Assembly: GCA_963781035.1 (NCBI GenBank)
Contig: CAWAEN010000007.1
Location: 62,001 to 126,000, forward strand
Direction of reading: 5' to 3'
DNA: 64,000 nt
Source: SZUA-35 sp963781035
GTDB lineage: Bacteria; Actinomycetota; Acidimicrobiia; Acidimicrobiales; SZUA-35
Position numbers and translations under genes: made by a program. The notes under the pieces were generated by a model. The model worked only from the letters and a program-made list of their open reading frames with translations, searched no databases and was not told where the DNA came from. Shown here piece after piece: positions 38,074-49,833 of the stretch. Every line of letters starts with the position of its first letter. Positions within the stretch are counted from its first letter, which is position 1.

Positions 38074-38857
38074 TCACCGACGGGAGCGAGCGTCGAGGTA
38101 GGCGGCCCTGGCTACCGCACACTCATCATCGTTGAATGCGGTGACCAGGCCGTCGGCGTCGGCGAACGACCGCATCGTTCCCACCATCTGGTCGGTGACG
38201 GCGTTGACGTGACGCTTGGTGGAGAAGATGGCGTGGCGAGCCTTCGCTGCAATCGTCTGTTGCGAGTTCGTCTGCGGTGGCGGACACTTCCGATGCCGGA
38301 ACGACCCGGTTGAGGAATCCGGCAGCCTTGGCCTCCGCTGCGTCGAACGGGCGACAGGTCAGCACCAACTCCTTGGTGAGGGCCGGTCCGATCTCGCGCA
38401 CGAGGCGAGGTATGCCGCCCCATGCGAGCGGGATGCCGAGATCGACTTCGGGGATGCTGAACATGGCGTCGTCGGCGGCAACGCGAAGGTCACACGCCGC
38501 CGCCAGTACGAGTCCACCGCCCACACACCATCCGTGGATGGCGGCCACCGAGATGGCCTGCATTGCTTCCAGCGCGTCGGCCATCTTTCGGCCGTGCTCT
38601 GCGACTTCTCTGGTGCTGATCTCTTGTCGGGAGGAGAACGTCGAGAGGTCGGCGCCGGCAGAGAACGCTCGGCCGGCACCGGACACGACAACGGTCTTGA
38701 CCTCACCGTGGGTGTCGAACCATCGTGCCGCTGCCGCGATCTCCGCCAGACACTGCCAGCTGAGCGGATTCAACTTCTCCGGTCGAGCAAGCGTGAGGCG
38801 ACCCACCGCTCCTTCGACATCGACGGTGATCGTGGAGAAGGGCGGAGTATCTGGCAT
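38074..38857 (-). CDS. Enoyl-CoA hydratase/isomerase family protein (one frame break)
   Basis: Crotonase-fold acyl-CoA enzyme of fatty-acid or side-chain degradation. Motifs: VGRLTLARPEKLNPLS, VVVSGAGRAFSAGADLS (oxyanion hole), AIHGWCVGGGLVLAAACDLR and PEVDLGIPLAWGG. The catalytic Glu pair is not clear, so the exact reaction is open. The frame changes near 38270; the C-terminus then reads HAIFSTKRHVNAVTDQM and ends AYLDARSRR. It starts at the ATG at 38857, 4 bases after the lipoprotein stop. About 261 residues. Confidence 0.85.
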
Positions 38858-38861
38858 GCCC

Positions 38862-39944
38862 TCAGTTTCCGAAGCCAAGTGCCCCCAGGTCAAGCTCGTC
38901 AGAGCTGATCACCTCGTCTGCCGGCGGGACCTCGATCGTGATGTCCTCGCCGTAGTCGAAGAACTCGAACACGAGCGACGCCTGTTCGAATTCTCCACCG
39001 GTCTGTGCTTGGTCGCTGAGATCCATCGAGTAGCGGCGAAGGAGTCCGTCGTCGTCGATCCAGAATTCGATCGGGAAGGCACTGTTCTCGACGTCGCCGA
39101 TGTCGCGTTCCAGGGTGGCCCGCTCCTCGGGGCTGAGCGTTGCGCCCAGCTCCTCGAGGTCGACGACGGCGAGGATGTGTGTGGTGTCGACGCCGCGGAC
39201 CTTCTTCGGAGCCGAGTTCGGTGATGTCGGCGTTTGCATTCTCGAGTGCGCTGATGAGATCGACGGGTGAGCCGTTGCCCGTGGCGCCGAAACTCGACGT
39301 GATGTCGCCGCTGTCCTCGGCGTCGGTCTGGATCCATGTGCCCTGACCGCCGGTGAGGAGGGAGAACAGTCCCCATGAGATGTACGACTGGTCACCGATG
39401 GTGCGAACGATCATCGGTTCTTCGAAGAGCGCTGCCATCGGCCCGAGGTCGGTGCCGTCCTGCGCCGCTGCGGCCAGCGCCACGGCAGCGAAGTCGATGA
39501 TGACCTCGGACGAATTGTTGGCGCTGTCGAAGGAACCACTGAATCCGAGCTCCAGGCCATCGGGCAGTTCGTCGCCGCCGGAAACCGAGATCGTCCCCTC
39601 GAATCGACCACTCGTGGCCGACAGATCAGCCACTTGCATGCGATCGCCCAGGCGGGACCGTTCGCTGGTCCCCTCGGACCCTGCATCGGCGGTGTCGTCT
39701 GACTCGGTCGCCTCGTCGGTGTCGGACCCTCGCTGTCGGACTCCTCGCTGTCGGACTCCTCGCTCCCGGCGTTGTCGTCGGTTGCGGAGTCATCGGCGAG
39801 GACGGCGGAGGTCGCGGACGAGTCCTTGTTCTCGGCTGCTTCATCGGTCGATGAGCCACAGGCGGCAGCGACGAGAGCAATGACAAGGAGCGCCATGAGC
39901 GCCTGCCAGCGGGTACGGGACGTGAGTGAGGTGAGATTCAGCAC
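38862..39944 (-). CDS. LppX/LprG-like lipoprotein (two frame breaks)
   Basis: Exported lipoprotein. A GTG start at 39944, signal peptide with lipobox ALVAAACG, an acidic Ser/Glu/Asp linker, then a beta-rich domain (GRFEGTISVSGGDELPDGLE; SYISWGLFSLLTGGQGTW; FPIEFWIDDDGLLRRYSMDL) resembling the LppX/LprG/LprA fold that carries lipids in mycobacteria. The resemblance is by pattern only. Frame changes near 39725 and 39215. About 360 residues. It heads a minus-strand group down to 35342. Confidence 0.7.
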
Positions 39945-40037
39945 TCCGCCAGGGTAGATCGTGGTCGCCGGTCACGGGGTTCACTCACTCGACGTCGTTG
40001 TGACTGCGGTGCCGTCCGGGACATAGGATCAGCGGCC

Positions 40038-41075
40038 ATGAAGCTCAGCATGACTCTCAACTACAGCGGCGATCCGGCACAGACGGCACAAACCGCTCGG
40101 GACTACGAGGCGGCCGGTGTCGACATGGTCTGGGTGGCCGAGCTCTACAGCTTCGATGCCGTCAGTCTCATGGGGTACCTGGCAGCGGTGACCGAACGCA
40201 TGGAGATCTGTGCCGGCATCCTGCCCATCTACTCGCGGACGCCCACCCTGATCGGCATGACCGCAGCGGGAATCGATGCGCTGTCCGGTGGTCGCTGCGT
40301 CCTGGGCCTCGGTGCCTCCGGGCCGCAGGTGATCGAGGGCTGGCACGGGGTGAAGTACGACGCGCCGATCGGTCGGACCAAGGAGATCATCGACATCTGT
40401 CGCCAGGTCTGGCGTCGCGAAAAGGTCGAGTACGACGGTCGCTACTACCAGCTTCCGTTGCCCGCCGATCAGGGAACGGGGCTCGGCAAGAGCCTGAAAC
40501 TGATCAATCGACCCGTACGCGAGAACATCCCGATCTACGTGGCGTCGCTCGGCCCCAAGAACATCCAGATGACGGCCGAGAAGGCCGAGGGCTGGTTGCC
40601 GATCTTCTTCCATCCGGAGAAGGCGGGCGGGGTGTGGGCCGAGGATCTCGAGATCGGCAAGGCCAATCGTGACCCGTCGCTCGGTGAGCTCGAGGTCGTG
40701 GCCGGTGGTGTGGTGTCGATCTGCGATGACGCATCGGCTCAGCAGCTGCGCGATGCCGGTCGCGGCCTGACGGCGCTCTACGTCGGCGGCATGGGGGCCA
40801 AAGGCAAGAACTTCTACAACACGCTGTTCCAGAAGTACGGCTACGGCGATGCCGCCGAGAAGATCCAGGATCTGTACCTGAGCGGACACCGCGGCGAGGC
40901 CGAGGCGCTCATCCCGGACGACTACCTCCAGGCCACCACGCTGGCCGGTGACGAGGGGTTCGTCCGCGAACGTATCGAGGCCTATCGCGACGCGGGAGTC
41001 ACTCGTCTGTCGATCACCCCGATCGGAGAGAACCCGCTCGAGATCATCGAGAAGGTCAAGGCCTGGGCCGAATGA
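40038..41075 (+). CDS. LLM-class F420-dependent oxidoreductase
   Basis: An intact 345-residue luciferase-like oxidoreductase. MKLSMTLNYSGD, AGVDMVWVAELYSFDAVS, ILPIYSRTPTLIGMTAAGID and GRCVLGLGASGPQVIEGWHG are typical of the group around mycobacterial Rv3520c. It is predicted to use coenzyme F420; substrate unknown. The ATG at 40038 is about 90 bases from the divergent lipoprotein gene. It ends 40 bases before the convergent YceI gene stop. Confidence 0.92.
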   Translation: MKLSMTLNYSGDPAQTAQTARDYEAAGVDMVWVAELYSFDAVSLMGYLAAVTERMEICAGILPIYSRTPTLIGMTAAGIDALSGGRCVLGLGASGPQVIEGWHGVKYDAPIGRTKEIIDICRQVWRREKVEYDGRYYQLPLPADQGTGLGKSLKLINRPVRENIPIYVASLGPKNIQMTAEKAEGWLPIFFHPEKAGGVWAEDLEIGKANRDPSLGELEVVAGGVVSICDDASAQQLRDAGRGLTALYVGGMGAKGKNFYNTLFQKYGYGDAAEKIQDLYLSGHRGEAEALIPDDYLQATTLAGDEGFVRERIEAYRDAGVTRLSITPIGENPLEIIEKVKAWAE

Positions 41076-41115
41076 CGGGAACCTTCGGGTTCGTCCGAGT
41101 TGCTCGCGGCCGCTC

Positions 41116-41844
41116 TCAACTCCCGCCACGGCTGAAGACGAGCGACAGTTCGAGGATGGCGTTGTCCTCGACGCTGGCAACGATTCGGGCGCTCGGGGGC
41201 GTGATGTCGAAGTCGGCCAGAGCGACCTCGAGTTGGCCGGCGGCGACGATCGAGCCGCTCTGCAGTTGGGCTTCCAAGGGGAATTCGACTCGTTGGGTGA
41301 CGCCGTGGATCGTCAGATCCCCCACCGCGATCGCTGACACCTTCGTGCCTTCTGGCGGAATCGAACCCAGATCGATCGGGTCGACGAGCACGAAGGTGGC
41401 TTCCGGGAAGTCATCGGTCTCGAGCGCCTGCGACCGCATGGCGTTGTCCCGGCCGGAACTGTCGGTGGTGATGGTCGTCATGTCGCCGGTGACGTTCACC
41501 GCGGTGATGGTCGTCCCGGAGCCTTCCAGCGTGCCCGTCACGTCGGTCGTACGTCCGACGACGGTGAAGTCGCCGATGGTGTTGAGTACCTCGTTGATCC
41601 GATAGCCGATGAAGGTCTGACCTTCGACCGGCGTGATGGTCCAGGTGCCGTCGAGGGAGTCGACTGCCGCCGTTGCGCCACCGTCGGCCTCGGTCTGCTC
41701 CTGCACGGCCACGGCGAGATCCTCGACGTTCGCCTCTGTTGCCGGTTCGCTGAAGTAGCCGAGCTGCCATCCGGCGATGCCGACTATGCCGGCCAGCACC
41801 GCGACAACGATTCCGGCCACGATCAGTTTGTCCCTCTTCGTCAT
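41116..41844 (-). CDS. YceI-family protein with membrane anchor
   Basis: A 242-residue protein from the ATG at 41844 (MTKRDKLIV). It has an N-terminal membrane helix (AGIVVAVLAGIVGIAGWQLG), a short linker, and a C-terminal YceI lipocalin-like barrel: WTITPVEGQTFIGYRINEVL, LETDDFPEATFVL and VGDLTIHGVTQRVEFPL. YceI proteins bind polyisoprenoids or similar lipids outside the membrane. It is intact. The longer open frame upstream is not used, because it crosses the hairpin region. Confidence 0.9.
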   Translation of the reverse strand: MTKRDKLIVAGIVVAVLAGIVGIAGWQLGYFSEPATEANVEDLAVAVQEQTEADGGATAAVDSLDGTWTITPVEGQTFIGYRINEVLNTIGDFTVVGRTTDVTGTLEGSGTTITAVNVTGDMTTITTDSSGRDNAMRSQALETDDFPEATFVLVDPIDLGSIPPEGTKVSAIAVGDLTIHGVTQRVEFPLEAQLQSGSIVAAGQLEVALADFDITPPSARIVASVEDNAILELSLVFSRGGS

Positions 41845-41865
41845 GGGGCGACAGTCAAGCACGAC

Positions 41866-41882
41866 ACACCGAAAAGCGGTGT
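41866..41882. other. Small hairpin near the yceI start
   Basis: ACACCG (41866-41871) pairs with CGGTGT (41877-41882) around an AAAAG loop, 22 bases upstream of the yceI ATG. It is the first of four hairpins in the 304-base yceI-glgC gap. Confidence 0.45.
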
Positions 41883-41935
41883 CAGGACTCGATCGAGTGA
41901 ACGAGGGAAATCCGAGCAAGAGGGCAAAAGAGTTG

Positions 41936-41961
41936 TGGGGCGACTCGGAAGAGTCGCCCCA
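41936..41961. other. Strong 11-bp hairpin (GGAA loop)
   Basis: TGGGGCGACTC (41936-41946) pairs perfectly with GAGTCGCCCCA (41951-41961) around a GGAA tetraloop. It sits between the divergent yceI and glgC genes, so a terminator is not expected here by position. Confidence 0.8.
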
Positions 41962-41963
41962 CC

Positions 41964-42023
41964 GGAGGATTCTGCTGATGTTCACCGCTTCCGCCCGCCG
42001 GAAGAGGTGACAGCAGAATCTCC
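41964..42023. other. Long 60-nt hairpin
   Basis: The outer arms GGAG(G)ATTCTGCTG and CAGCAGAATCTCC form 13 pairs with one bulge. After a 4-base bulge, TCACC/GGTGA and CTTCC/GGAAG extend the stem to 23 pairs with a 7-base loop (41993-41999). It follows the preceding hairpin after two bases. A weaker stem (CAACGT 42032-42037 with ACGTTG 42054-42059) comes next. The remaining 90 bases up to glgC hold nothing else that I can support. Confidence 0.8.
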
Positions 42024-42148
42024 TGTACCCGCAACGTTCAGTGAAGCGCAACCACGTTGAGTGAGCAATGGTGCGTTCGACCCGAGTGCGACGAGTCGGA
42101 TGAACCAGACGATGAGCACAGCTCCGATTCTTGGGCCACAATCGGGGT

Positions 42149-43387
42149 GTGTTCGAAACTGGTCTCCGTCCCCGTGTCCTGTCCGTCGTCCTCGCAGGTG
42201 GGGAGGGCAAGCGATTGATGCCCCTCACTGCCGACCGTGCCAAACCTGCCGTACCGTTCGGCGGCCCTTACCGGCTGATCGACTTTGCGCTGTCGAATCT
42301 CGCCAATGGCGGGTACCGCAAGATCGTGGTGCTCACCCAATACAAGAGTCACTCGCTCGATGTGCACATCTCGCGGACCTGGCGACTGTCGAGCATGCTC
42401 GGCAACTACGTCACGTCGGTGCCGGCTCAGATGCGGCGAGGCCCCCAGTGGTTCGCCGGTTCGGGCGATGCCCTGTTCCAGAACCTCAACGTCATCCACG
42501 ACGAGCAGCCGCACTACATCTTCGTGTTCGGCGCCGACCACATCTACCGCATGGATCCGCGCCAGATGCTCGATCAGCACATCCAGAGCGGCGCCGGTGT
42601 CACGGTGGCTGCGTTGCGTTCTCCTCGCTCGGAAGCTCACCAGTTCGGCGTCATCCATGCCCCCGACGGAACCAAGATCGAGAGCTTCCTGGAAAAGCCT
42701 GCCGATCCGCCAGGTCTGCCCGATTCGCCTGACGAGTCCTACGTGTCGATGGGCAACTACGTGTTCGACGCCGACGTGTTGATCGACGTGCTGCACCGAG
42801 ACGCCGAAGTCGAGGACTCGAAGCACGACCTCGGGGGCGATCTCATCCCGGCGCTGGTACGCGACGGCGCCGCCCACGTCTATGACTATTCCACCAATGT
42901 GGTGCCCGGCGACGGTGAACACCAGGCCGGCTACTGGCGTGACGTCGGCACGCTCGATGCCTACTTCGATGCGCAAATGGATCTGGTCCAGCCGCTGCCG
43001 AATTTCAGCCTCTACAACGACGACTGGCCGATTTTCACCCTCGGACGCTCGCTGCCACCGGCGAAGCTGGTCATCGATGGCAACACCGCGCCGAAGGTGG
43101 CCAACACGATCATCAGCAACGGCGCCATCCTCAGCGGCTGCACCACGACCGATTCGGTGATCTCGCCGAGCGTACGGGTCATGCGCGACGCCGTGCTCGA
43201 GGGCGCCATCGTGTTCGATGACTGCCGCATCGGTGAGGGAGCGATCGTACGGAAGGCCGTGCTCGACAAGAACGTCATCGTGCCGCCCGGGGCGCGGATC
43301 GGCGTCGATCGGGAAGAGGACGAGGCGCGTTTCACCGTTTCCGACGGTGGCGTGGTGGCAGTGCCGAAGAACTACCGTTTCGAGTAG
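42149..43387 (+). CDS. glgC: Glucose-1-phosphate adenylyltransferase
   Basis: Makes ADP-glucose from glucose 1-phosphate and ATP, the committed step of bacterial glycogen synthesis. VLSVVLAGGEGKRLMPLT (pyrophosphorylase loop), RAKPAVPFGGPYRLIDFALSN, FVFGADHIYRMD, FLEKP and a C-terminal left-handed beta-helix (NTIISNGAILSGC, SVRVMRDAVLEGAIV). From the GTG at 42149, which follows a GGGGT ribosome-binding site, it is 412 residues; the frame stays open six codons further to 42131. It is intact, and convergent with glgA. Confidence 0.94.
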   Translation: MFETGLRPRVLSVVLAGGEGKRLMPLTADRAKPAVPFGGPYRLIDFALSNLANGGYRKIVVLTQYKSHSLDVHISRTWRLSSMLGNYVTSVPAQMRRGPQWFAGSGDALFQNLNVIHDEQPHYIFVFGADHIYRMDPRQMLDQHIQSGAGVTVAALRSPRSEAHQFGVIHAPDGTKIESFLEKPADPPGLPDSPDESYVSMGNYVFDADVLIDVLHRDAEVEDSKHDLGGDLIPALVRDGAAHVYDYSTNVVPGDGEHQAGYWRDVGTLDAYFDAQMDLVQPLPNFSLYNDDWPIFTLGRSLPPAKLVIDGNTAPKVANTIISNGAILSGCTTTDSVISPSVRVMRDAVLEGAIVFDDCRIGEGAIVRKAVLDKNVIVPPGARIGVDREEDEARFTVSDGGVVAVPKNYRFE

Positions 43388-43413
43388 CGACGTCCGCAGG
43401 GCGAAGCGCCTAA

Positions 43414-44803
43414 TCACTCTTCGCCTTGGATCCGCTCGTACACCTCGATGTGCTGCGCGGCGGGTGCCTGCCACGACCAGTCGGTGGTCATGCCTCGCTT
43501 CTGCATCGCCCGCCGACGCGCCTTCGACGCGATCGCCCGCTGCGCCCTGTGGGTGGCGTCGACGAGGCCGGCCAGATCGTTGGTGACGGTCAGGAATCCC
43601 GTCCCGTTGTTGGGGTCGGCATCGAAGTCGACGATGGTGTCGACCAGTCCGCCGACGGCGGTGGCGATGGTCGGCGTGCCGTAGGCCATGGCCTGCATCT
43701 GGGCCAGGCCGCACGGCTCGAAGCGGCTCGGCATGCAGAATGTGTCGGCTCCGGCGAACAGAAGGTGGGCCAAGGGCTCGTCGTAGCTGTCCGTCACGGC
43801 GTGGAACACGGTCGGGGTTGGCGTCGGCGGCGGCCCGAACATCACTGGTGATCTCCGGCGTGCCGGACCCCAGGAGGAAGATCCGGGCCCCGATGCCTTC
43901 GAGGAACGGCACGAGACCGACGATGAGATCCATGCCTTTCTGGTCGACCAGGCGCGACACCACGGAGATGAGGAGTCGATCGTCGTCGGCCCAGCCGGCA
44001 CGATCGAGCAACTCTGCGCGAGCGGCCGTCTTCCCGATCTTGGCCGTGGTGAAGGTGTAGGTCGCGGGGATGGTTGTGTCGGTCTCCGGATTCCAGACCG
44101 AGGTGTCGATGCCATTGCGGATGCCGACGAGGGCATCACCTCGCCGGGCGAGTTCTTCGTCCATGCCCATGCCGGTTTCGGGCTGGAGCACCTCACGTGC
44201 GTAGTTCGGGCTCACGGCGACGATGGCGTCGGCGGAGCGGATCGCTCCGACCAGTGGGTTGGCCACGTCGTACCAGGCAAATCTCCAGGGTTCGATCGGC
44301 CAGCGGCTCAGCCATGAGGCGTCGGTGACCCCCTGGTACCCGAGCGTGTGGATCGTGAGTACCGTCGGTGGTGGGTCGGCGAGGAATCCCAGCGAACTCG
44401 AGGTGTGCCAGTCGTTCAGGTGGAGCACATCGGGTCGGAGCTGCTCGGTGAGGGCGGCGACGGCAGCGGCAAACGTGACGAATCGGGAATCGTTGTCCGG
44501 CCACGGTTCGCTGGTGGCAGGGTCGACGTAGGGGTGTGGCCGTGCCGACGCCGGGGAAGTCGACGAGAATCAGATCGCCGACCCCTTCTGCGTGACCGCG
44601 TCTGGCCCGTGTCGGTCCGGCCCATCCCGGCATGGGAAGGTCCCAGGAGGACTCGTCGGCGAGTTGTGTCCCGGAGTAGTCCGGGAGCACGGGGATGATC
44701 TCGACGTCGGTCTGACGCAGCGCTCTGACCAACCCCGAGGCGGCCTCGGCCAGGCCGCCGACTCGTGCGACCGGTGCGAGCTCTGCCGATGCAAACAGTA
44801 CTT

Positions 44804-44807
<4 letters not shown>
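43414..44807 (-). CDS. glgA: Glycogen synthase (two frame breaks)
   Basis: Extends alpha-1,4-glucan from ADP-glucose (or UDP-glucose). A GT5-type start KVLFASAELAPVARVGGLAE (with R in the usual KxGG motif), then LHLNDWHTSSSLGFL, AIVAVSPNYAREVL, GIRNGIDTSVWNPETD, SVVSRLVDQKGMDLI and MPSRFEPCGLAQMQAMAYGT. Frame changes near 44530 and 43815. The start is the TTG at 44807 that overlaps the glgX stop (TTGA). About 464 residues. The stop lies 26 bases from the glgC stop on the other strand. Confidence 0.9.
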
Positions 44808-46901
<2,094 letters not shown>

Positions 46902-46947
46902 GACACTCCTCGGGCAGACTCAGCAGACTAGTAGGTCCATCGGGGTT

Positions 46948-46968
46948 GATGGTTCCATTGGAATCATC
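46948..46968. promoter_or_regulatory. 21-bp dyad, possible operator for glgXA
   Basis: GATGGTTCCATTGGAATCATC is a palindrome with 9 of 10 base pairs matching around a central T. It lies 47 bases before the glgX start, in the 105-base gap after the dehydrogenase gene. Size and symmetry fit a dimeric repressor of the LacI type. Confidence 0.55.
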
Positions 46969-47006
46969 GGCGAACTCTTCGCATGCCCTGAGCTAATTCG
47001 ACTCTT

Positions 47007-47717
47007 TCAGCGGGCCGTGTACCCGCCGTCGACGGGAACGATGGCTCCGGTCATGTAGCTGGCCCGATCCGATGCGAGGAAGATCACGACCTCGGCGACC
47101 TCCTCCGGTTCAGCCAGACGCTTCACCGGAATGGTCGCCTCGGCCAGCGCTGCGAGGTCGGCCGCCGATGGGGGTGTCGTGCGCTGAGACGCGAGCATCG
47201 GCGTGTTGACCTCGCCAGGAGCGACGGCGTTGACACGGATCCCGTCGGTGGCGTGGTCGAGGGCGAGCGCTCGGGTCAGTTGATGGATCGCTCCCTTGGA
47301 CACGCAGTAGGCCGTCACCCCGGCGGCGCCCACATTTCCCCAGATCGATCCGAAGTTGACGATGGCGCCGCTCTTGGCGTCGACCATGTGCCGCAGCGCG
47401 GCACGGCACATGTAGAACGTGCCGCTCACGTTGACCCCCATCACTCGGTCCCAGTCGGCGTCCGATGTGCCGGCAGCGTCGGCGCGGTGAATGGTCCCCG
47501 CGGCATTGACGAGGACGTCGATCCGTCCGAAGCGGTCGACGACGTCGTCGATCGTCGACGTGGCGAACTCGGCATCGGCGACGTCGCCGACGATGGTCCG
47601 GTCGTCGGCGGGCTGGAGGTCGACGACGACAACGGTGTCGCCTTCGGCTTCGAACAGCCTGGCCGATGCCAGACCCATGCCGGACGCTCCCCCGGTGATG
47701 ACCACGATCCGGCTCAT
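47007..47717 (-). CDS. Short-chain dehydrogenase/reductase (SDR)
   Basis: A 236-residue NAD(P)-dependent oxidoreductase. VVITGGASGMGLASA (glycine-rich motif), VDLQ after the second strand (Asp suggesting NAD), VLVNAAGT, FGSIWG with the catalytic Ser, AYCVSKG (YxxxK) and C-terminal MTGAIVPVDGGY. The ATG at 47717 is chosen because AAAGGAG lies 6 bases before it; the ATG at 47735 has no such site. It follows coaA directly. The substrate is unknown. Confidence 0.92.
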   Translation of the reverse strand: MSRIVVITGGASGMGLASARLFEAEGDTVVVVDLQPADDRTIVGDVADAEFATSTIDDVVDRFGRIDVLVNAAGTIHRADAAGTSDADWDRVMGVNVSGTFYMCRAALRHMVDAKSGAIVNFGSIWGNVGAAGVTAYCVSKGAIHQLTRALALDHATDGIRVNAVAPGEVNTPMLASQRTTPPSAADLAALAEATIPVKRLAEPEEVAEVVIFLASDRASYMTGAIVPVDGGYTAR

Positions 47718-47734
47718 TCCCGCTCCTTTGCTCA

Positions 47735-48667
47735 TCAGAGTCGACGCAGATCGACCTGGCGAATCCGGTGATCGGGGCCCTTCCGCAGGACGAGATCAGC
47801 CCGCTCGCGGGTCGGGAGGATGTTCTCCCTGAGGTTCACCTCGTTGATGCTCGACCAGATGCCGAGCGCGGTCTGTGTCGCCTCGTCGTCGCTCAACTCG
47901 GAGAATCGGTGGAAGAACGACGTCGGATCCTTGAAGGCCGTCTCCCGGAGCGTGAAGAAGCGTTCGACGTACCAGCGCCTGATGTCGTCGATCTCGGCAT
48001 CGACGTAGATCGAGAAGTCGAAGAAGTCGGAGACGAACAACGGGTTCTCCTCGTCTGCCACCCCGGTTTGGAGGACGTTGAGTCCTTCGACGATGACGAT
48101 GTCCGGCTGTTCGACGGTCACGACATCTCCCGGCTTGATGTCATAGGTCAGGTGTGAATAGACGGGAGCCTCGACGACCGGGCTCCCGGATTTGATGTCG
48201 GACATGAACTGCAGCAGACGGCGACGGTCGTAGCTCTCCGGGAATCCTTTCCGATCCATGATCCCCCGCTCCTGGAGCACCTTGTTCGGGTGGAGAAAGC
48301 CATCGGTGGTGATGAGATCGACCTTCGGATGATCCGGCCAGCGATCGAGCAGGGCTTGGAGCACGCGAGCCGTGGTCGACTTGCCGACGGCCACCGAGCC
48401 GGCGATCCCGATCACGTACGGGACCTTGGCCGGCAGGTGCCCGAGGAACGTGTCGCTGGCCCGATAGAGCTCTTGCGACGCACCCACATAGAGGTTGAGC
48501 AGCCGGGACAGAGGAAGGTAGATCTCGGCGACCTCGTCGAGGCTCAGCTCGACGTTGATACCTCGAAGTCGCTCGAGATCGTCCTCCGACAGACTCAGGG
48601 GCGTCGAGGCCCTGAGTCGCCCCCACTGCTCGGACGTGAACTCGAGATACGGCGAGAGCTTGCTCAC
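47735..48667 (-). CDS. coaA: Pantothenate kinase, type I
   Basis: Phosphorylates pantothenate, the first and controlling step of coenzyme A synthesis. 310 residues, intact. YLEFTSEQWGRLR at the start, GIAGSVAVGKSTTARVLQAL (P-loop), LITTDGFLHPN, RKGFPESYDRRRL, YSHLTYDI and VIVEGLNVLQT are all type I signatures. It begins with a GTG that overlaps the stop of the CoA-transferase gene (GTGA); the SDR gene starts within a few bases of its end. The three form an operon. Confidence 0.96.
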   Translation of the reverse strand: MSKLSPYLEFTSEQWGRLRASTPLSLSEDDLERLRGINVELSLDEVAEIYLPLSRLLNLYVGASQELYRASDTFLGHLPAKVPYVIGIAGSVAVGKSTTARVLQALLDRWPDHPKVDLITTDGFLHPNKVLQERGIMDRKGFPESYDRRRLLQFMSDIKSGSPVVEAPVYSHLTYDIKPGDVVTVEQPDIVIVEGLNVLQTGVADEENPLFVSDFFDFSIYVDAEIDDIRRWYVERFFTLRETAFKDPTSFFHRFSELSDDEATQTALGIWSSINEVNLRENILPTRERADLVLRKGPDHRIRQVDLRRL

Positions 48668-49833
48668 GAGCGCTCCTCGGCGAGAAGGACGTTCCGGTCG
48701 GTCAGATCGTCCACCGCGTCGCCGTCGAGGCCGAGCCAGGCGGCGAGGACCTCGGCGTTGTGCTCACCCCGGAACGGGGCTCCGCCGCGCACCTCGGCTC
48801 TGGCATTGCTGAAATGGTACGGCGACTGCACGACACGACGGGTCCCGCCGGCGCGGTCATCGATCGAGGTCGAGAGTCGTCGATCGGCAGCGATGTCGGT
48901 GTCGAACACCTCTTCGGGTTGTCGAACCTCTGCCCACGCGATGTTGGCCTCGTCGAGGGCGGCGATCAGGTCCTCGCGGCGATCGAAGCCGGCATAGAAG
49001 GACTCGAGCAGACGGCGCCTGGTCGCCGCCTTCTCGGCGACGGTCGCATCCGGGCCGAGCCCGTCATCGAGCATGCCGGCCTGGTTGAGCTGGAACCACT
49101 GGGCCCGCTCGTTGCCGGAGGCGAGGAGATCGCCATGTGGTGTCGGCCAGACCATCCCGCCCAGGCGGACAATGGGCTCCTCGTCGAGCGCATGATGGGC
49201 GTAGTCGTCGGTGACCGTCATGGAGTTGATCATGGCCATGTCGATGTGTTGGCCCTGGCCAGTGGCGGTGCGGAGATGGAGGGCAGACAGCACAGCGACC
49301 AGGCCGTGGAGAGCGGCGTTGGTGTCGGCGATCGAGAGCATGGGGTCGCTCGGCCTGGCCTCGTCGAACCGTCCCTGGCGGCCGAGGAGTCCGGACTCAG
49401 CGTGGAGGATCGGAGCGAAGGCGGCACGAGTCGAGGCCTCCCCTGCCTGCCCGAATCCGGAGATCGACAGCATGATGACACCCGGGTTGACGGCGGCGAA
49501 GTCGTCGTAGGCAAGACCGAGCCGCTCCATGACACCGGGACGGTAGTTCTCGACGATGATGTCGGCCTCGGCCCCCATGGCGAGCAGGAGCTCGCGTGCC
49601 CCTTCGGCCTTCATGTCGATGCAGATGTTGCGCTTGCCTGCGTTCTGCTGTGTGTAGAAACCCGACAGGCCGGCGATCTTCTTTCCCCAGAACCGGGTGA
49701 GGTCGCCTTCGGGCGGCTCGACCTTGACGACATCGGCGCCGAGGTCGGCCAACATTCGGGTGGCGAACGGTCCGGCAACAACGCGAGAGAAGTCGAGGAT
49801 CCGGACACCGGCGAGCGGATCGGGGGCGGACAT
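48664..49833 (-). CDS. CaiB/BaiF family CoA-transferase
   Basis: A class III CoA-transferase, 389 residues, intact. PLAGVRILDFSRVVAGPFAT, LADLGADVVKVEPPEGD, NAGKRNICIDMKAEGAREL, DIIVENYRPGVMERLGLAYD and MLSIADTNAALHGLVAVLSA are family motifs. It moves CoA between carboxylic acids; the acid is unknown (members include succinyl-CoA:mesaconate-type and racemase relatives). First gene of the operon with coaA and the SDR. Divergent from the NUDIX gene, 57 bases away. Confidence 0.92.
   Translation of the reverse strand: MSAPDPLAGVRILDFSRVVAGPFATRMLADLGADVVKVEPPEGDLTRFWGKKIAGLSGFYTQQNAGKRNICIDMKAEGARELLLAMGAEADIIVENYRPGVMERLGLAYDDFAAVNPGVIMLSISGFGQAGEASTRAAFAPILHAESGLLGRQGRFDEARPSDPMLSIADTNAALHGLVAVLSALHLRTATGQGQHIDMAMINSMTVTDDYAHHALDEEPIVRLGGMVWPTPHGDLLASGNERAQWFQLNQAGMLDDGLGPDATVAEKAATRRRLLESFYAGFDRREDLIAALDEANIAWAEVRQPEEVFDTDIAADRRLSTSIDDRAGGTRRVVQSPYHFSNARAEVRGGAPFRGEHNAEVLAAWLGLDGDAVDDLTDRNVLLAEERS

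Noticed and set aside
42038..43810. Very long minus-strand frame continuing from glgA through glgC
   Set aside because: Only the part before about 43815 (reading leftward from 44428) is glycogen synthase. The rest is antisense to the intact glgC and results from a frame change in glgA.
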